A stretch of DNA of 64,000 bases. It comes from CAIVAT01 sp049317265 (GTDB lineage: Bacteria; Bacteroidota; Bacteroidia; Bacteroidales; FEN-979). Position 1 is the first letter of the stretch. Every line of letters starts with the position of its first letter. The stretch is from contig JBMOIP010000001.1 of NCBI GenBank assembly GCA_049317265.1, forward strand, positions 62,001 to 126,000, in the 5' to 3' direction. Shown one piece after another: positions 16,901 to 26,322 of the stretch. Made by a program: the position numbers and the translations under genes. Below the pieces are notes generated by a model. That model saw nothing but the letters and a program-made list of their open reading frames with translations. It was not told the origin of the DNA and did no database searches.

Positions 16901-19900
16901 CTTTTGATACCGGCTATTCGACGGTAGTTTTGGTAAGCATCAAGAGTGTGCCGGCTGCGATAACAGTGACCCCTGCCTCCGCCACACTCTGCAACGGAAA
17001 TGTTCAGCAGCTGGTCGCCAGCGGAGGAGCCTTGGCCGCCGCCATTTTCAGCGAGAATTTTAATGCAGGATCCAATAATTGGGCAAAAATCAACAACTCT
17101 ACCTTTGGCACTCCGGCCAATGCTGCATGGACCCTGCGACCTGATGGCTACAGCTATTCAGGAGCCTGGCACAGCAACGACAAAACCCAGTTTTTCCTCT
17201 CCAACAGCGATGCCCAGGGGGTTGGAGGTGTTACGGCAACAATCCTGGAGTCACCGGCCTTCAGCACAATGGGGTATTCCGCTGCAACCCTTGACTTTTA
17301 TCACTATTTCGAGCATGGTTTTACAGATCCTGCTCGGGTCGACATCTCCTCCGACGGCACGAGCTGGACCAACCTGGATACCTATTCCGCCGACCAGGGT
17401 GCCATTGGCGCGTTTGCACACGCAACCTATGCAGTACCCGCCCCGTTCCTGAACCAACCTACGGTATTTATCCGCTTCACCTACAATGCAAACCATCAGT
17501 ATTACTGGGGCATCGACAATGTGACCGTTACCGGGACGCCACCATCAACTTCCATCACCTGGTCGCCCACCACCGCACTCTATACCGATGCAGGGGCCAC
17601 TATTGCCTACACCGGGACAAACCTTGCAACGGTTTATGCCAAACCTGCCGTCACCTATACCTATACAGCCACGTCAACCTCCCCAGAAAGCTGTACAAGT
17701 TCCAAAACGGTTACCGTTACAATACCCACACCGACGGCAACAATAACCGCGGGAGGGCCAACTACGTTTTGTTCAGGAGGGTCGGTTGTGTTGACTGCCT
17801 CTGGAGGAGCCAGTTACCTATGGAGTAACGCCGCAGCCACCCAGGCGATCACCGTCACTACTTCAGGTTCCTATACAGTCACAGTGACTGATATCAACGG
17901 GTGCACAGCTGTTTCGGCTCCGGTCACGGTCACGGTAAATCCGCCATGTAGCGGTGCCGTTACACTATTCCCTGACCTTACGGGGAAATGCCCTGGAGAT
18001 ATATTCAACGTCCATGTCATTGTTTCAGGAGCGGATGTTAATTCATTGGACCTTTTATTTACTTATAATAAGGCAGTTCTGGGATTTACTGCTCCTGGTT
18101 ATGCCAATGAAGATCCCAGATATACTGCAACTATTTATAATTACAATTACCCAGGTTATCCAAACACCTCCTACATTGGAATTCTCAGTAATGATCCAAT
18201 GCAAGGTTACAATTTGACAAATGAAAAGGTAATCGACTTACAGTTTGTTTATTTAGGGGGTAATACTGCTGTCCATTTAAACAGTTCACCAGACCCGACT
18301 CCACCCCCATGGTGCACTGTGGTAAACTCCATTGCTGAATACCTTACAATTAGCTATACTGATTGCAGCATATCTGCCCCTTTGAATGTCGGAATTCCAA
18401 CTTTTACGGCTGGGGCAACTATCGTCTGTCAGGATTCCCCGGATGAAACTTATACGGCTACAGCGGCAAACAGTTTTGGTGTCACTTATTCGGTATTGCC
18501 AATTGGTGCAGGTGTCATTGACATCATTACAGGTGTTATGAACTGGAATGCTGCATTCTTTGGGACGGCAACAATCACAGCAACAGCCACTGGTTGCGGA
18601 GGACCAACATCCGCCAATCGAATTGTAACAGTTAATCCATTACCCACTTCTCTGATTACCCCCAGTGGTCCAACGACGATCTGTGCCGGTGGTTCAGTGG
18701 TCCTCTCAGCAACACCAAATGCCGGTTATTTATGGAGTACGGGAGCAATAACCCAAAATATAACTGTCACCACTGCGGGTACATATACGGTTACAGTTAC
18801 AGATGGAAATGGATGTACAGCAATTTCGGCGCCCATTACTGTTTCGGTGACACCATGTGCAACTGTTGTATTGCAGCCTGACCTTGCAGGTCTTTGTGTG
18901 GGGGACACTTTTACAGTACATGTTAATGTGACAGGAACTGATGTTTTTCATCTTCAACTTTTTCTTAATTTTAATTCGGCAGTCTTAACGCAGACCGGAT
19001 ATGGTAGTGAATATCCCGGTTTTGTCAGCACTATTTCTCAACTCGGTCCTGGTATTTTATCTGTGGATATTCTTGGCTCGGGCAATACAATTTTCACTGG
19101 TGCGACAATAGTTGATCTCTATTTTACCTACATCGGAGGAACAACTGATATTCAATTCATGAGTGTCTCTCCTTTTGACAGTAAGGTGTTAAATGATAAT
19201 GAAAATTTGATTTCAACAACCTTTATCGGGACAGGTAATATCACAGGGTCCCCAATCAACACGGTCACATTAACCTCGGCCGTTGGAACCGACAACCAAA
19301 CGAAGTGTCTCAATACCGCGATTACCAATATCACCTACGCAACAACAGGAGCCACCGGTGCGACAGTCACCGGGCTTCCCACGGGCGTGACAGGAGCCTG
19401 GGCGTTGAATGTGGTGACAATCAGCGGCACTCCGACGGCATCGGGAATATTCAACTACACCGTCACCCTCACCGGTGGATGCGGTAACATCACCGCCACC
19501 GGTACCATCACTGTCACTGCCAATAACACCGTCACCCTCACCTCGGCACTTGGAACCGACAACCAAACGAAGTGTATCAATACCGCGATTACCAATATCA
19601 CCTACGCAACAACCGGAGCCACCGGTGCGACTGTCACCGGGCTTCCCACGGGCGTGACAGGAGCCTGGGCGTCGAATGTGATGACAATCAGCGGCACTCC
19701 CACTGCCTCCGGGACGTTCAACTATACCGTGACGCTCACTGGAGGATGCGGTAACATCACCGCCACCGGCACCATCACCGTCACTGCCAATAACACCGTC
19801 ACCCTCACCTCGGCAGTTGGAACCGACAACCAAACGAAGTGTATCAATACCGCGATTACCAATATCACCTACGCAACAACCGGAGCCACCGGTGCGACTG

Positions 19901-22158
19901 TCACCGGGCTTCCCACGGGCGTGACAGGAGCCTGGGCGTCGAATGTGATGACAATCAGCGGCACTCCCACTGCCTCCGGGACGTTCAACTATACCGTGAC
20001 GCTCACTGGAGGATGCGGTAACATCACCGCCACCGGCACCATCACCGTCACTGCCAATAACACCGTCACCCTCACCTCGGCAGTTGGAACCGACAACCAA
20101 ACGAAGTGTATCAATACCGCGATTACCAATATCACCTATGCAACAACCGGAGCCACCAGTGCGACTGTCACCGGGCTTCCCACGGGCGTGTCAGGAGCCT
20201 GGGCTTCGAATGTGGTGACAATCAGCGGCACTCCGACGGCATCGGGGACATTCAACTACACCGTCACCCTCACCGGAGGATGTGGTAATGTCACCGCCAT
20301 CGGCACCATCACCGTCATGCCCAACAACACCGTCACCCTCACCTCGGCCCTTGGAACCGATAACCAAACGAAGTGTATCAATACTGCGATTACCAACATT
20401 ACCTACGCCACAGCCGGAGCCACCGGTGCGACCGTCACCGGGCTTCCCACAGGCGTCACAGGCATCTGGGCGTCGAATGTGGTGACGATCAGTGGGGCCC
20501 CCACTGCCTCCGGGACGTTCAACTATTCGGTGACGCTCACTGGTGGATGCGGTAATGTCACCGCCACCGGCACCATCACCGTCGCCCCCAACAACACCGT
20601 CAACCTGACCTCGGCCGTTGGGACCGACAACCAGACGAAGTGCATCAACACTGCGATTACCAATATTACCTACGCCACAGCCGGAGCCACCGGTGCGACC
20701 GTCACCGGGCTTCCCACAGGCGTGACGGGAGCCTGGGCGTTGAATGTGGAGACGATCAGCGGGACCCCAACAGCCTCGGGCACCTTTCCTTACACTGTTA
20801 CACTGACAGGTGGATGTAGTTTGGTTACAACAACTGGAACAATTACGGTGAACCCTATTCCCGCCTGTTCCATCACTGGTGCCGTCACCTTATGTCCGGG
20901 CGCAGCCGGGAATGTATACACGGGTCCGGCAGGGATGACGACTTATGCCTGGAGCATCTCGGGCAATGGCACCATCCCGGGAGCGACAAATGGCCAGACG
21001 GTAACCGTTACATCAGGGGCTAACTGCAACAGTACCTTTACCTTGTCGCTCACAGTGACCGACGCCGGTGGTTGCAACTCGACCTGCACAGATGTTGTCA
21101 TGGTGCAGGATATCACCAATCCGGTCGTCAGCAGCTGCCCTGCCAATGTTGTTACGCTGGCAGACCTGGGACTTGGTTATGCAACCCTTTCTCTTGCCTT
21201 ACCTGTCTTTTCCGATAATTGCACTCCCAATGGCCTTTTAACCATATCCTATGTGCTTGCCGGTGCAACCACCGGAACCGGTTCCGGGTTCGTTCCTGCC
21301 CCAACTCAGTTCAACATTGGCACCACGACGGTCACCTATACCATCACCGATGCCTGTGGAAATTCGGCAAACTGTGTCTTTGATGTAACGGTCTCCCCGA
21401 ATTATCCGCCCGATATCACCTGTTTGGCCGCCATCAGCCAGAATGCAGGTCCAGGACTATGCACAGCGCTCATCGATCCTGGTTTTCCGCCAACCCTCGT
21501 GTCGGGAACGCCACCGATAACATATTCCTGGGTCATGACAGGGGCCAATACAGGTTCGGGTACAGGTGCCATCGGTCCGTTTGCGTTTAATGTCGGGATT
21601 ACCACGATCACCTGGAGGGCAACCAATTTTGCAGGATATGATGAATGTACGCAAACCATCACGGTGATTGATAACCAACCCCCCACCTTCTTCGCCCCCG
21701 TCCCTTCCAGTTTCTGCGTAAACAATATCATTTCTGCGGTTTACAATCCAACCCCAACCCCGGGTATTACGCCGGAATATGATGATATAACCACCCCGCG
21801 TCCTGAGTACTACCAATTCACCCTTGGTAGTACGGTGCTTAACCTGGATCCAAATGGAAATAATTTTAACGACAATTGTTGTGCAGATAACCAACTTGTT
21901 ATTCACTGGAGAATAGATTTCTCTCCTACGCCGGATCCGTCAACCGCTGCCCATCTACCCATTACAAAACCTGCCATTTCTGGTCAGACAGGACAACCCT
22001 CATTATATGGCAACATTGAGTTCCCGGGGGATGGTGTAAATTTTACCAACATTAATCACTTTCTGTATTACTGGCTGGTTGATTGCCATGGCAATGCATC
22101 AGCTGAACAAATGGTGACAATCACTATAAAACCAAGACCTGATGTGCAAAAACAATAA
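13939..22158 (+). CDS. Giant multidomain surface adhesin-like protein (2739 aa)
   Basis: The product starts with a signal peptide (VVAALSLVLFLQVVIVAQ). In order it contains: a carbohydrate-binding-like module (~175-265, also seen in the proteins at 36.5-40 kb); a parallel beta-helix region (~290-880); a MAM/CBM-like jelly roll (~1033-1200); Ig-like domains; two cohesin-like domains (~1335-1475 and ~1638-1773); six tandem Ig-like units of 89 residues (1774-2307); further Ig-like and HYR-like domains (~2393-2488); and a C-terminal cap ending ITIKPRPDVQKQ. No T9SS type A domain is present. The make-up suggests an adhesin or matrix protein. It leads an array of smaller surface proteins on the same strand. 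Confidence 0.8.
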   Translation: MRLKTYISKSVGSGVRLRVVAALSLVLFLQVVIVAQPVYKLGTDCGGGAINFYSEHVMNDRGTFRQTRILEDYTTIAGTRRWEFEDNFYWNTWRAPSNTAINIVGHDKVIPPDIATASAYWRDNYGGGNGARLLGTTNGYYYTFNIQEKPDYSSCYMSVLETSFNPKTMVLTDAPAPYGDRIATVTLSTAPSSGEYVYIRYTTDDYVNSTIIPVSFVGNVGTVMVPVPIVNGVIQKYYAYSSNRTKAQIDAEVVLYSSQVPHDMLTLELSNGVSNTFTNQVVVTSTGGVTLMNTYSTLKDAFAAINLGVNHTGTITISLIGNTDESVGGTAVLNAGNVAPSSYTSIEIRPAGGIARTISGNLPLPLVSFNGADNVTINGLNTEGNSLTISNTSVSAVAGTSTVKFNNDASNNNIINCSLFGSATIPLVTNGGTLFIGSTSGITGNDNITISNCKIGPAGSNLPSKGIFGSGNTTTATLANSNITISNCEIYDFFLAGGCAGIYVSNGNTDWNINNNKVYETSSRAMTSTLNGIYFVSPTYGNNIQIIGNTIGYSSNAGTGTLTLTGSGVADSFQGIYLSVGTATASSVQGNTIQSISISSTTTGSLFYGVKVNAGLVNIGTASGNVIGHPNLANSISISGSNSVASSVLIDASLSYTGSNIENNILANFTYTGTGTASLYGIKLNGNARKNKIYNIGSTTAGATPVIIGVYITGTSGGECSNNFIALSGGNATEPTVYGIYGNASTAATNNLYYNSINIFGSATTTSSTYAFRRGSNSPFVLKNNILTNNRTIGGSGTHLALYVSPVGSWTSDYNDLFTNFPNDLVYWGGSYYNFANWQAQNPPGQDSHSISVVPVFTSNTDLHLLTASNDGIDKKATILGTVTTDIDGAARDASTPDIGADEFLSTSCSPVTGGTASGSTSFCGSGTPTITASGYSVITGTTYQWQYSNNNFTSANDIAGQVNPAALTIGPVSATTWFRLRVTCPAAFDTGYSTVVLVSIKSVPAAITVTPASATLCNGNVQQLVASGGALAAAIFSENFNAGSNNWAKINNSTFGTPANAAWTLRPDGYSYSGAWHSNDKTQFFLSNSDAQGVGGVTATILESPAFSTMGYSAATLDFYHYFEHGFTDPARVDISSDGTSWTNLDTYSADQGAIGAFAHATYAVPAPFLNQPTVFIRFTYNANHQYYWGIDNVTVTGTPPSTSITWSPTTALYTDAGATIAYTGTNLATVYAKPAVTYTYTATSTSPESCTSSKTVTVTIPTPTATITAGGPTTFCSGGSVVLTASGGASYLWSNAAATQAITVTTSGSYTVTVTDINGCTAVSAPVTVTVNPPCSGAVTLFPDLTGKCPGDIFNVHVIVSGADVNSLDLLFTYNKAVLGFTAPGYANEDPRYTATIYNYNYPGYPNTSYIGILSNDPMQGYNLTNEKVIDLQFVYLGGNTAVHLNSSPDPTPPPWCTVVNSIAEYLTISYTDCSISAPLNVGIPTFTAGATIVCQDSPDETYTATAANSFGVTYSVLPIGAGVIDIITGVMNWNAAFFGTATITATATGCGGPTSANRIVTVNPLPTSLITPSGPTTICAGGSVVLSATPNAGYLWSTGAITQNITVTTAGTYTVTVTDGNGCTAISAPITVSVTPCATVVLQPDLAGLCVGDTFTVHVNVTGTDVFHLQLFLNFNSAVLTQTGYGSEYPGFVSTISQLGPGILSVDILGSGNTIFTGATIVDLYFTYIGGTTDIQFMSVSPFDSKVLNDNENLISTTFIGTGNITGSPINTVTLTSAVGTDNQTKCLNTAITNITYATTGATGATVTGLPTGVTGAWALNVVTISGTPTASGIFNYTVTLTGGCGNITATGTITVTANNTVTLTSALGTDNQTKCINTAITNITYATTGATGATVTGLPTGVTGAWASNVMTISGTPTASGTFNYTVTLTGGCGNITATGTITVTANNTVTLTSAVGTDNQTKCINTAITNITYATTGATGATVTGLPTGVTGAWASNVMTISGTPTASGTFNYTVTLTGGCGNITATGTITVTANNTVTLTSAVGTDNQTKCINTAITNITYATTGATSATVTGLPTGVSGAWASNVVTISGTPTASGTFNYTVTLTGGCGNVTAIGTITVMPNNTVTLTSALGTDNQTKCINTAITNITYATAGATGATVTGLPTGVTGIWASNVVTISGAPTASGTFNYSVTLTGGCGNVTATGTITVAPNNTVNLTSAVGTDNQTKCINTAITNITYATAGATGATVTGLPTGVTGAWALNVETISGTPTASGTFPYTVTLTGGCSLVTTTGTITVNPIPACSITGAVTLCPGAAGNVYTGPAGMTTYAWSISGNGTIPGATNGQTVTVTSGANCNSTFTLSLTVTDAGGCNSTCTDVVMVQDITNPVVSSCPANVVTLADLGLGYATLSLALPVFSDNCTPNGLLTISYVLAGATTGTGSGFVPAPTQFNIGTTTVTYTITDACGNSANCVFDVTVSPNYPPDITCLAAISQNAGPGLCTALIDPGFPPTLVSGTPPITYSWVMTGANTGSGTGAIGPFAFNVGITTITWRATNFAGYDECTQTITVIDNQPPTFFAPVPSSFCVNNIISAVYNPTPTPGITPEYDDITTPRPEYYQFTLGSTVLNLDPNGNNFNDNCCADNQLVIHWRIDFSPTPDPSTAAHLPITKPAISGQTGQPSLYGNIEFPGDGVNFTNINHFLYYWLVDCHGNASAEQMVTITIKPRPDVQKQ
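19258..20859 (+). repeat. Six tandem 267-bp coding repeats (89-residue Ig-like units)
   Basis: Units begin at 19258, 19525, 19792, 20059, 20326 and 20593 with the encoded start NTV(T/N)LTSA(V/L)GTDNQTKC. Units 2 and 3 differ at one base by eye, while units 1, 5 and 6 are more diverged. Each unit has the core AITNITYAT.GAT.ATVTGLP and a conserved cysteine pair. Such near-identity suggests recent unequal recombination and a length that can vary between strains. Confidence 0.95.
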
Positions 22159-22397
22159 TTTGTCTATAAGTAAAATACATGTTAACTAAATATTTATAAA
22201 TGAATCCACAAACTCAAAAACACCGATCCCGACCGCCTCCGGGCGATGACCCTTAAAAAAGGGTACCCTTCAAATGGCCTGTATAGTCAAAAACCATTAG
22301 GCTTATCCGATTAACAACCGTTCAAATTATTTTTTAACAACATGATTACAAATAAATTACAACTAATTATCATCTGTTTATTATTCACAATTAAAAA

Positions 22398-23465
22398 ATG
22401 AAAACAATGAAAAAGCAACTATTACTTCTTGTCGTGGCGATTTTCGCCATTGGATTTACTTCTGTTTATGGGCAGACGGCATTTGATCCACCAACATGTA
22501 GTGCAACTCCTTTGAGTCCGGCAGCAGGTGAGCAATATAATTACGCTGCTACTATTACCAATGTAGCTGGAAGCTATGATGGGCTTGGGCTCTTTAAATG
22601 GTATGTCACAAAGGATGTAAACCTTCTTACAGGAGCTGTCGTAGCAAATGGTGGCGGCGAAATCATTGCATCAGGGCACTATAATACAAATACAAATCCT
22701 CCTACCGGAGATGATATTAATATCACATGGACATCTGCTGCTCTTGCAACTGGAGTTCCTTATTATTTGGTTGTAAGGTATGAAGAGCCTAACGAATCAG
22801 GTGGATCAACTTGTACAGCAATGAATATGAAGGTTTACCGGATTGTACCTCAAAACACATTCTGGCTTAGAATGGAAAGTGTTGCGGATGCAGCAGGTGC
22901 AGCGGGTGGGGTTTATCAATGTGCTGCTGATATCTCCGGCGCGACTGTTACCGAACCAGCCGGTACAGTTGAATACACTTATGGCCAAAATGTGCTGTAT
23001 GTGAAAATTTCAGCCAGTGGTTACACTGGAGACTGGACACCAACATTAAGAATTTCAGGTGCCATGGATGACCAATCCATTGGGGCTGCTGGAATTACCT
23101 GGACATCAGGTGTTGCTTCCGGTGTATTCACTGGAGGAGGAGCGTTTGGAAATGGAAATTACACATCCAATAATCCAATGCCATCAACTATGGGAGTTTT
23201 CCCTGGAACAGGAACAGAAATTATTGTTACCATTCCCATTAATAACAACCACCATCAAGCCTTGTTAGACCAAACAATTGCTGTAGCAATAGATGGAAGT
23301 TACCTTGGAGGGGCTATAACTTATAATGACAAGAGTGATGTTAATGGCAATTGTACGGATGCGACTCCATTTGAGGATACTGTAAACAAGATCATCAAGG
23401 CACGTCCTGGGGTAAATCCTGTTGCTCCAAATACATTTGTTCCTGATCCTCTTACCAAGCCATAA
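22398..23465 (+). CDS. Exported Ig-like surface protein, function unknown
   Basis: The 355-residue product has a signal peptide (KQLLLLVVAIFAIGFTSVYGQ) and a beta-rich body with two likely domains (about 22-150 and 155-320). Its C-terminal part, after NKIIKARPGVNP, resembles the IKPRPDV end of the giant protein and the KPKPVT tails of the next proteins. It has no T9SS type A domain. It follows the giant gene by 240 bp on the same strand. I do not recognise a family. It may be a partner or subunit of the same surface structure. Confidence 0.7.
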   Translation: MKTMKKQLLLLVVAIFAIGFTSVYGQTAFDPPTCSATPLSPAAGEQYNYAATITNVAGSYDGLGLFKWYVTKDVNLLTGAVVANGGGEIIASGHYNTNTNPPTGDDINITWTSAALATGVPYYLVVRYEEPNESGGSTCTAMNMKVYRIVPQNTFWLRMESVADAAGAAGGVYQCAADISGATVTEPAGTVEYTYGQNVLYVKISASGYTGDWTPTLRISGAMDDQSIGAAGITWTSGVASGVFTGGGAFGNGNYTSNNPMPSTMGVFPGTGTEIIVTIPINNNHHQALLDQTIAVAIDGSYLGGAITYNDKSDVNGNCTDATPFEDTVNKIIKARPGVNPVAPNTFVPDPLTKP

Positions 23466-24070
23466 GACGGTTTAAGGATAAACATTGCTTTTTCAGCCTG
23501 AAAATTCCCACTGCCCGGAAACGTACCGGGCAGTGGGAAGACCAGGTATAAAGTAACATGTATTGGTGTTAACATATGAAACGATGTTGATGCAGCCGTT
23601 GTTTATAGAAAAGCAATGCTTTTGATATAAAATCAATTATCTGGTGAACAGAAGATTGTATCGGTTATACTTTTTCACCCTGGCTGGTTTTTTGCAACAT
23701 CCGCCTGGTTCTGGATGATTTTGGAAAATCAATGATTACAACATTCCGATGAATGAATCGAATAGATAATAAACACGGGCCCGATATAGATGTCGGGATT
23801 CCGGGAAATATACGGCCACGCGATGGTACCGGAAGGAAAGCACGCGATGGAACCGACTTGTTTTCATGTGCTTCGTTGAAACAAGTGCCACGAGAGCATA
23901 TATTGTTAAGAAAGGGCAGGGTTCACCTCTTTAAACGACGAATAACTGCCCATGGAAAACCGGCCTTCGGGACCGGTAATGGGAGAGGCATGTCTCAAAA
24001 GGAATATTGAATATTGAACAAGGAATTTTGAATGACGAATAAAAAAAAATAACAAAGTAAGAATACTGAA
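23466..24070 (+). other. 605-bp gap with hairpins
   Basis: A perfect 12-bp stem (23507-23518 / 23526-23537, core ACTGCCCGG) lies shortly after the stop at 23465 and could end transcription, though no T run follows it. Further on there is a bulged hairpin ACTTGTTTTCA...TGAAACAAGT (about 23857-23888). A simple GAATATTGAATATTGAACAAGG-like repeat lies at 24001-24030. I see no credible gene. Confidence 0.5.
23507..23537 (+). terminator. Strong hairpin after the 355-residue surface protein gene
   Basis: Arms 23507-23518 and 23526-23537 are perfect reverse complements (12 bp, GC-rich) around a 7-nt loop, 41 bp after the stop codon. There is no T run, so it may instead be an mRNA-stabilising 3' structure. 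Confidence 0.45.
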
Positions 24071-24733
24071 TTGAAGCGTTGTAAGCACATATTCTTCCGT
24101 CTGCTGGTGGTACTCGTACCGCTGCTGATGGCTGTGGCGCCCGCCATGGCACAGAATACTGTGTATGTAAACAATACAACGGTTTTAAGTGTAATTGATG
24201 TGCCGGGCGACACCTATGTGTGGGAGTTATACAAGGATGTTGGCGGAGTCAATTTCGCCACCGACCCGGGAAATTGCCCGATCGCCGAAGCTTACTTCAT
24301 CAGCGCGATCAACACCGGTCCCACGGTCACTGTGATGTGGACCACGCCGGGAACCTATTTCTTTAAAGTTACCGCCACCCGCGGAACATGCTCCTCCAAC
24401 CTCAAAGTAGGCAAGATGATTGTCCTCGATGAATTGCCCACCGCTGTGTTTGAACCTCCGGAACCCATCTGTGAAGGCAGCACGGCAAACCTCAGTGTCC
24501 TGTTGACAGGCACAGCTCCATGGAGCATCACCTATACCACTGATGGGATCAATCCGGTCACCATCAACGGAATTATGACCAGCCCTTACCCCATCCCGGT
24601 AACTCCGCTGGCTACAACAACTTATCAGATTATCAGTGTAACCGATTCGCATGGAACGAATAATGTCCCGTCGCCTGCAGTAACACTGATTGTGAAGCCA
24701 AAACCGGTAACCAATCCAATCTGGCACAACTAA
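24071..24733 (+). CDS. Exported Ig-like protein with IWHN tail (220 aa)
   Basis: It starts at TTG (24071), because no ATG or GTG lies in frame after the last upstream stop. A signal peptide (FFRLLVVLVPLLMAVAPAMAQ) is followed by one Ig-like domain with VWELYKDVGGVNF and a second starting FEPPEPICEGSTANLSVLL. The protein ends LIVKPKPVTNPIWHN. The last 12-13 residues match the ends of the proteins at 25024 and 26323. No T9SS or lipoprotein signal is present. It is probably a surface or periplasmic subunit; the role is unknown. Confidence 0.72.
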   Translation: MKRCKHIFFRLLVVLVPLLMAVAPAMAQNTVYVNNTTVLSVIDVPGDTYVWELYKDVGGVNFATDPGNCPIAEAYFISAINTGPTVTVMWTTPGTYFFKVTATRGTCSSNLKVGKMIVLDELPTAVFEPPEPICEGSTANLSVLLTGTAPWSITYTTDGINPVTINGIMTSPYPIPVTPLATTTYQIISVTDSHGTNNVPSPAVTLIVKPKPVTNPIWHN

Positions 24734-25023
24734 AACGGAACTTAAAGATATCGAACAATATAAAATATAAACCAATGAATACGAACAAAATAACAGAAAA
24801 ACGGAGCGTGAATATCAGGCATATTTTCGGGAATGGCCCCCCATTCGCCCGGCGATGGCATATCTGCAGGTATGGCCTCTGGCGAATGCACGTCAAACCC
24901 GTTCCGATAGGCACCACGCCTTTCCGACGAACATGAAAAAGACTAAGGAAAAGAAAAAAAACAATACATATAAAAGACCATAAAACTTAAATCTTAAAAC
25001 TTAATACTTAACACTTAATTCGT
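24734..25023. other. Spacer with GC-rich core and CTTAA(A/C)ACTTAA repeats
   Basis: The spacer contains CATTCGCC ... GGCGAATG (about 24842-24898), able to pair, then an AT-rich end with degenerate repeats (CTTAAATCTTAAAACTTAA, CTTAACACTTAATT) immediately before the next start codon. The same AT repeat precedes the gene at 26323 and appears inverted after it. Confidence 0.5.
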
Positions 25024-25932
25024 ATGAAAACAAAAATGAAAATGTTCCGCCTGATCCTGATTATGGTACTGGCTATCGTAGCAGCATCATCCATGGCTCA
25101 GCAAAATCAGTTACCCACTCAAACGGTGTGCGTTGGACAACAGCCGTATCACGTTGATCCAAGTGCATTGCCCAACCCGGTCTATACCTGGTCAATCACA
25201 GGTGGTGGCGCCATTATTTCGGGACAGGGAACCAACGACATCGTTGTTGACTGGACAATAGCCGGAGGTCCTTACACCCTTTCGGTGTTCACAACATCCA
25301 ATGCCTGTCCGGGCGATCCTCAATCAGTTGCGGTAACTGTTAACCCACAACCGGTTGGCCCGACATTACTCGCCATGACCCCTCCGGGACCAGACGTTTG
25401 CGACGGTACCCTGGTATCTGCCACATTTATACCCGGCACCGGCGGCGTAGGCTGTTCCGACGAATTCGAATACAGGTTCGACGGTGTTGGTCCATGGACG
25501 ACCTATGCTGAGGGATCAACCCTCAACACCACCGGCCATACCCTGGTTGAGATCCAGGGCAGACGCGCCGGTTGTGCTGTTGGTGCCGGATGTACAGGTA
25601 CCCCATGGGTAACGCTGGCAACCTGGAATGTTACCGCCGTTCTTCCTGTAACCGTAGACATCGTTGCCAGTGCTGATCCTGTTTGCGAGGGCACCTCGGT
25701 AACCTATACGGCAAACGTGACCAACGGAGGCACACCAACCTATGAATGGCATGTGAACGGAGGTCCGATCGTTGGAACAAACCAGACATATACCTACGTC
25801 CCTGTTGCAGGTGATGTAATTACATGTATTGCAGTTTCCAACCTGCCGTGTGCTTCTACACTGCCTGTAACCGGAACATTTACACCGACTGTGAACCCGA
25901 AACCTGTTACCTCGGGTATCTGGCATAACTAG
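25024..25932 (+). CDS. Exported Ig-like protein with IWHN tail (302 aa), copy 1
   Basis: A signal peptide (MFRLILIMVLAIVAASSMAQ) is followed by three Ig-like segments: the first begins TQTVCVGQQPYHVDPSALPNP, the second FIPGTGGVGCSDEFEYRFDG, and the third VDIVASADPVCEGTSVTYTA. The end is TPTVNPKPVTSGIWHN. It is nearly identical to the gene at 26323 (same length, mostly conservative changes), so the two are a recent tandem duplication. The tail reads like the first strand of a following Ig repeat cut short. No T9SS domain is seen. The function is unknown; a repeated structural subunit is one possibility. Confidence 0.78.
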   Translation: MKTKMKMFRLILIMVLAIVAASSMAQQNQLPTQTVCVGQQPYHVDPSALPNPVYTWSITGGGAIISGQGTNDIVVDWTIAGGPYTLSVFTTSNACPGDPQSVAVTVNPQPVGPTLLAMTPPGPDVCDGTLVSATFIPGTGGVGCSDEFEYRFDGVGPWTTYAEGSTLNTTGHTLVEIQGRRAGCAVGAGCTGTPWVTLATWNVTAVLPVTVDIVASADPVCEGTSVTYTANVTNGGTPTYEWHVNGGPIVGTNQTYTYVPVAGDVITCIAVSNLPCASTLPVTGTFTPTVNPKPVTSGIWHN

Positions 25933-26322
25933 GATGCAAAGAAAAATGAATTGTATAACCAGCATTGATACAGGCAGGGCCTCGCCCCGCTTTGGCACAG
26001 GGCCTCCCGTGCGGGGGCCTGCCTGTGCATGCCTAATACGTGAAGAAGATGTAGGATAGAACCCATATCCCGGCTGCTGCATGATGCCCGCAACCGCCTG
26101 AGCGACCCTGAAGCCGCCCGGCCCGGGCTGCCTGCTCCTACCCGGCATGAAACCTTGCAAGTCATTCTGCCAGAAGATGGTACGTATGACAGTGCGGTAA
26201 ATTATTTATTTACAACATGTAAACCATCAATATAAAAACCATTCAAAAACAACTTAAAACTTAATCACTTAATCACTTAAAACTTAATCACTTAATCACT
26301 TAACACTTAATTCTTATTTCTT
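25933..26322. other. 390-bp spacer after copy 1
   Basis: A GC-rich part (about 25975-26155) contains a motif AGATGTAGGA at 26047-26056 followed by TATC.C.GCTG, which recurs at the same place after copy 2 (27369). It is followed by an AT-rich tandem CTTAATCA / CTTAAAA / CTTAACA (26255-26312). I see no gene. Confidence 0.5.
26255..26312. repeat. CTTAATCA-type tandem repeat, left arm
   Basis: Seven- to eight-bp units (CTTAAAA, CTTAATCA, CTTAACA) in tandem just before the start of copy 2. The reverse complement (TTAAGTGATTAAGTG) is repeated at 27471-27545, on the other side of the gene. Confidence 0.7.

Noticed and set aside
19270..20100. Long minus-strand frame with Gly/Cys-rich repeats opposite the adhesin repeats
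   Set aside because: It is the antisense shadow of the 89-residue repeats; 267 is divisible by three, so any open antisense frame is copied in each unit.
23753..24010. 85-codon frame in the spacer before the 220-residue surface protein
   Set aside because: Composition is basic and low-complexity (NRIDNKHGPDIDVGIPGNIRPRDG), with no signal or family; the spacer shows hairpins instead.
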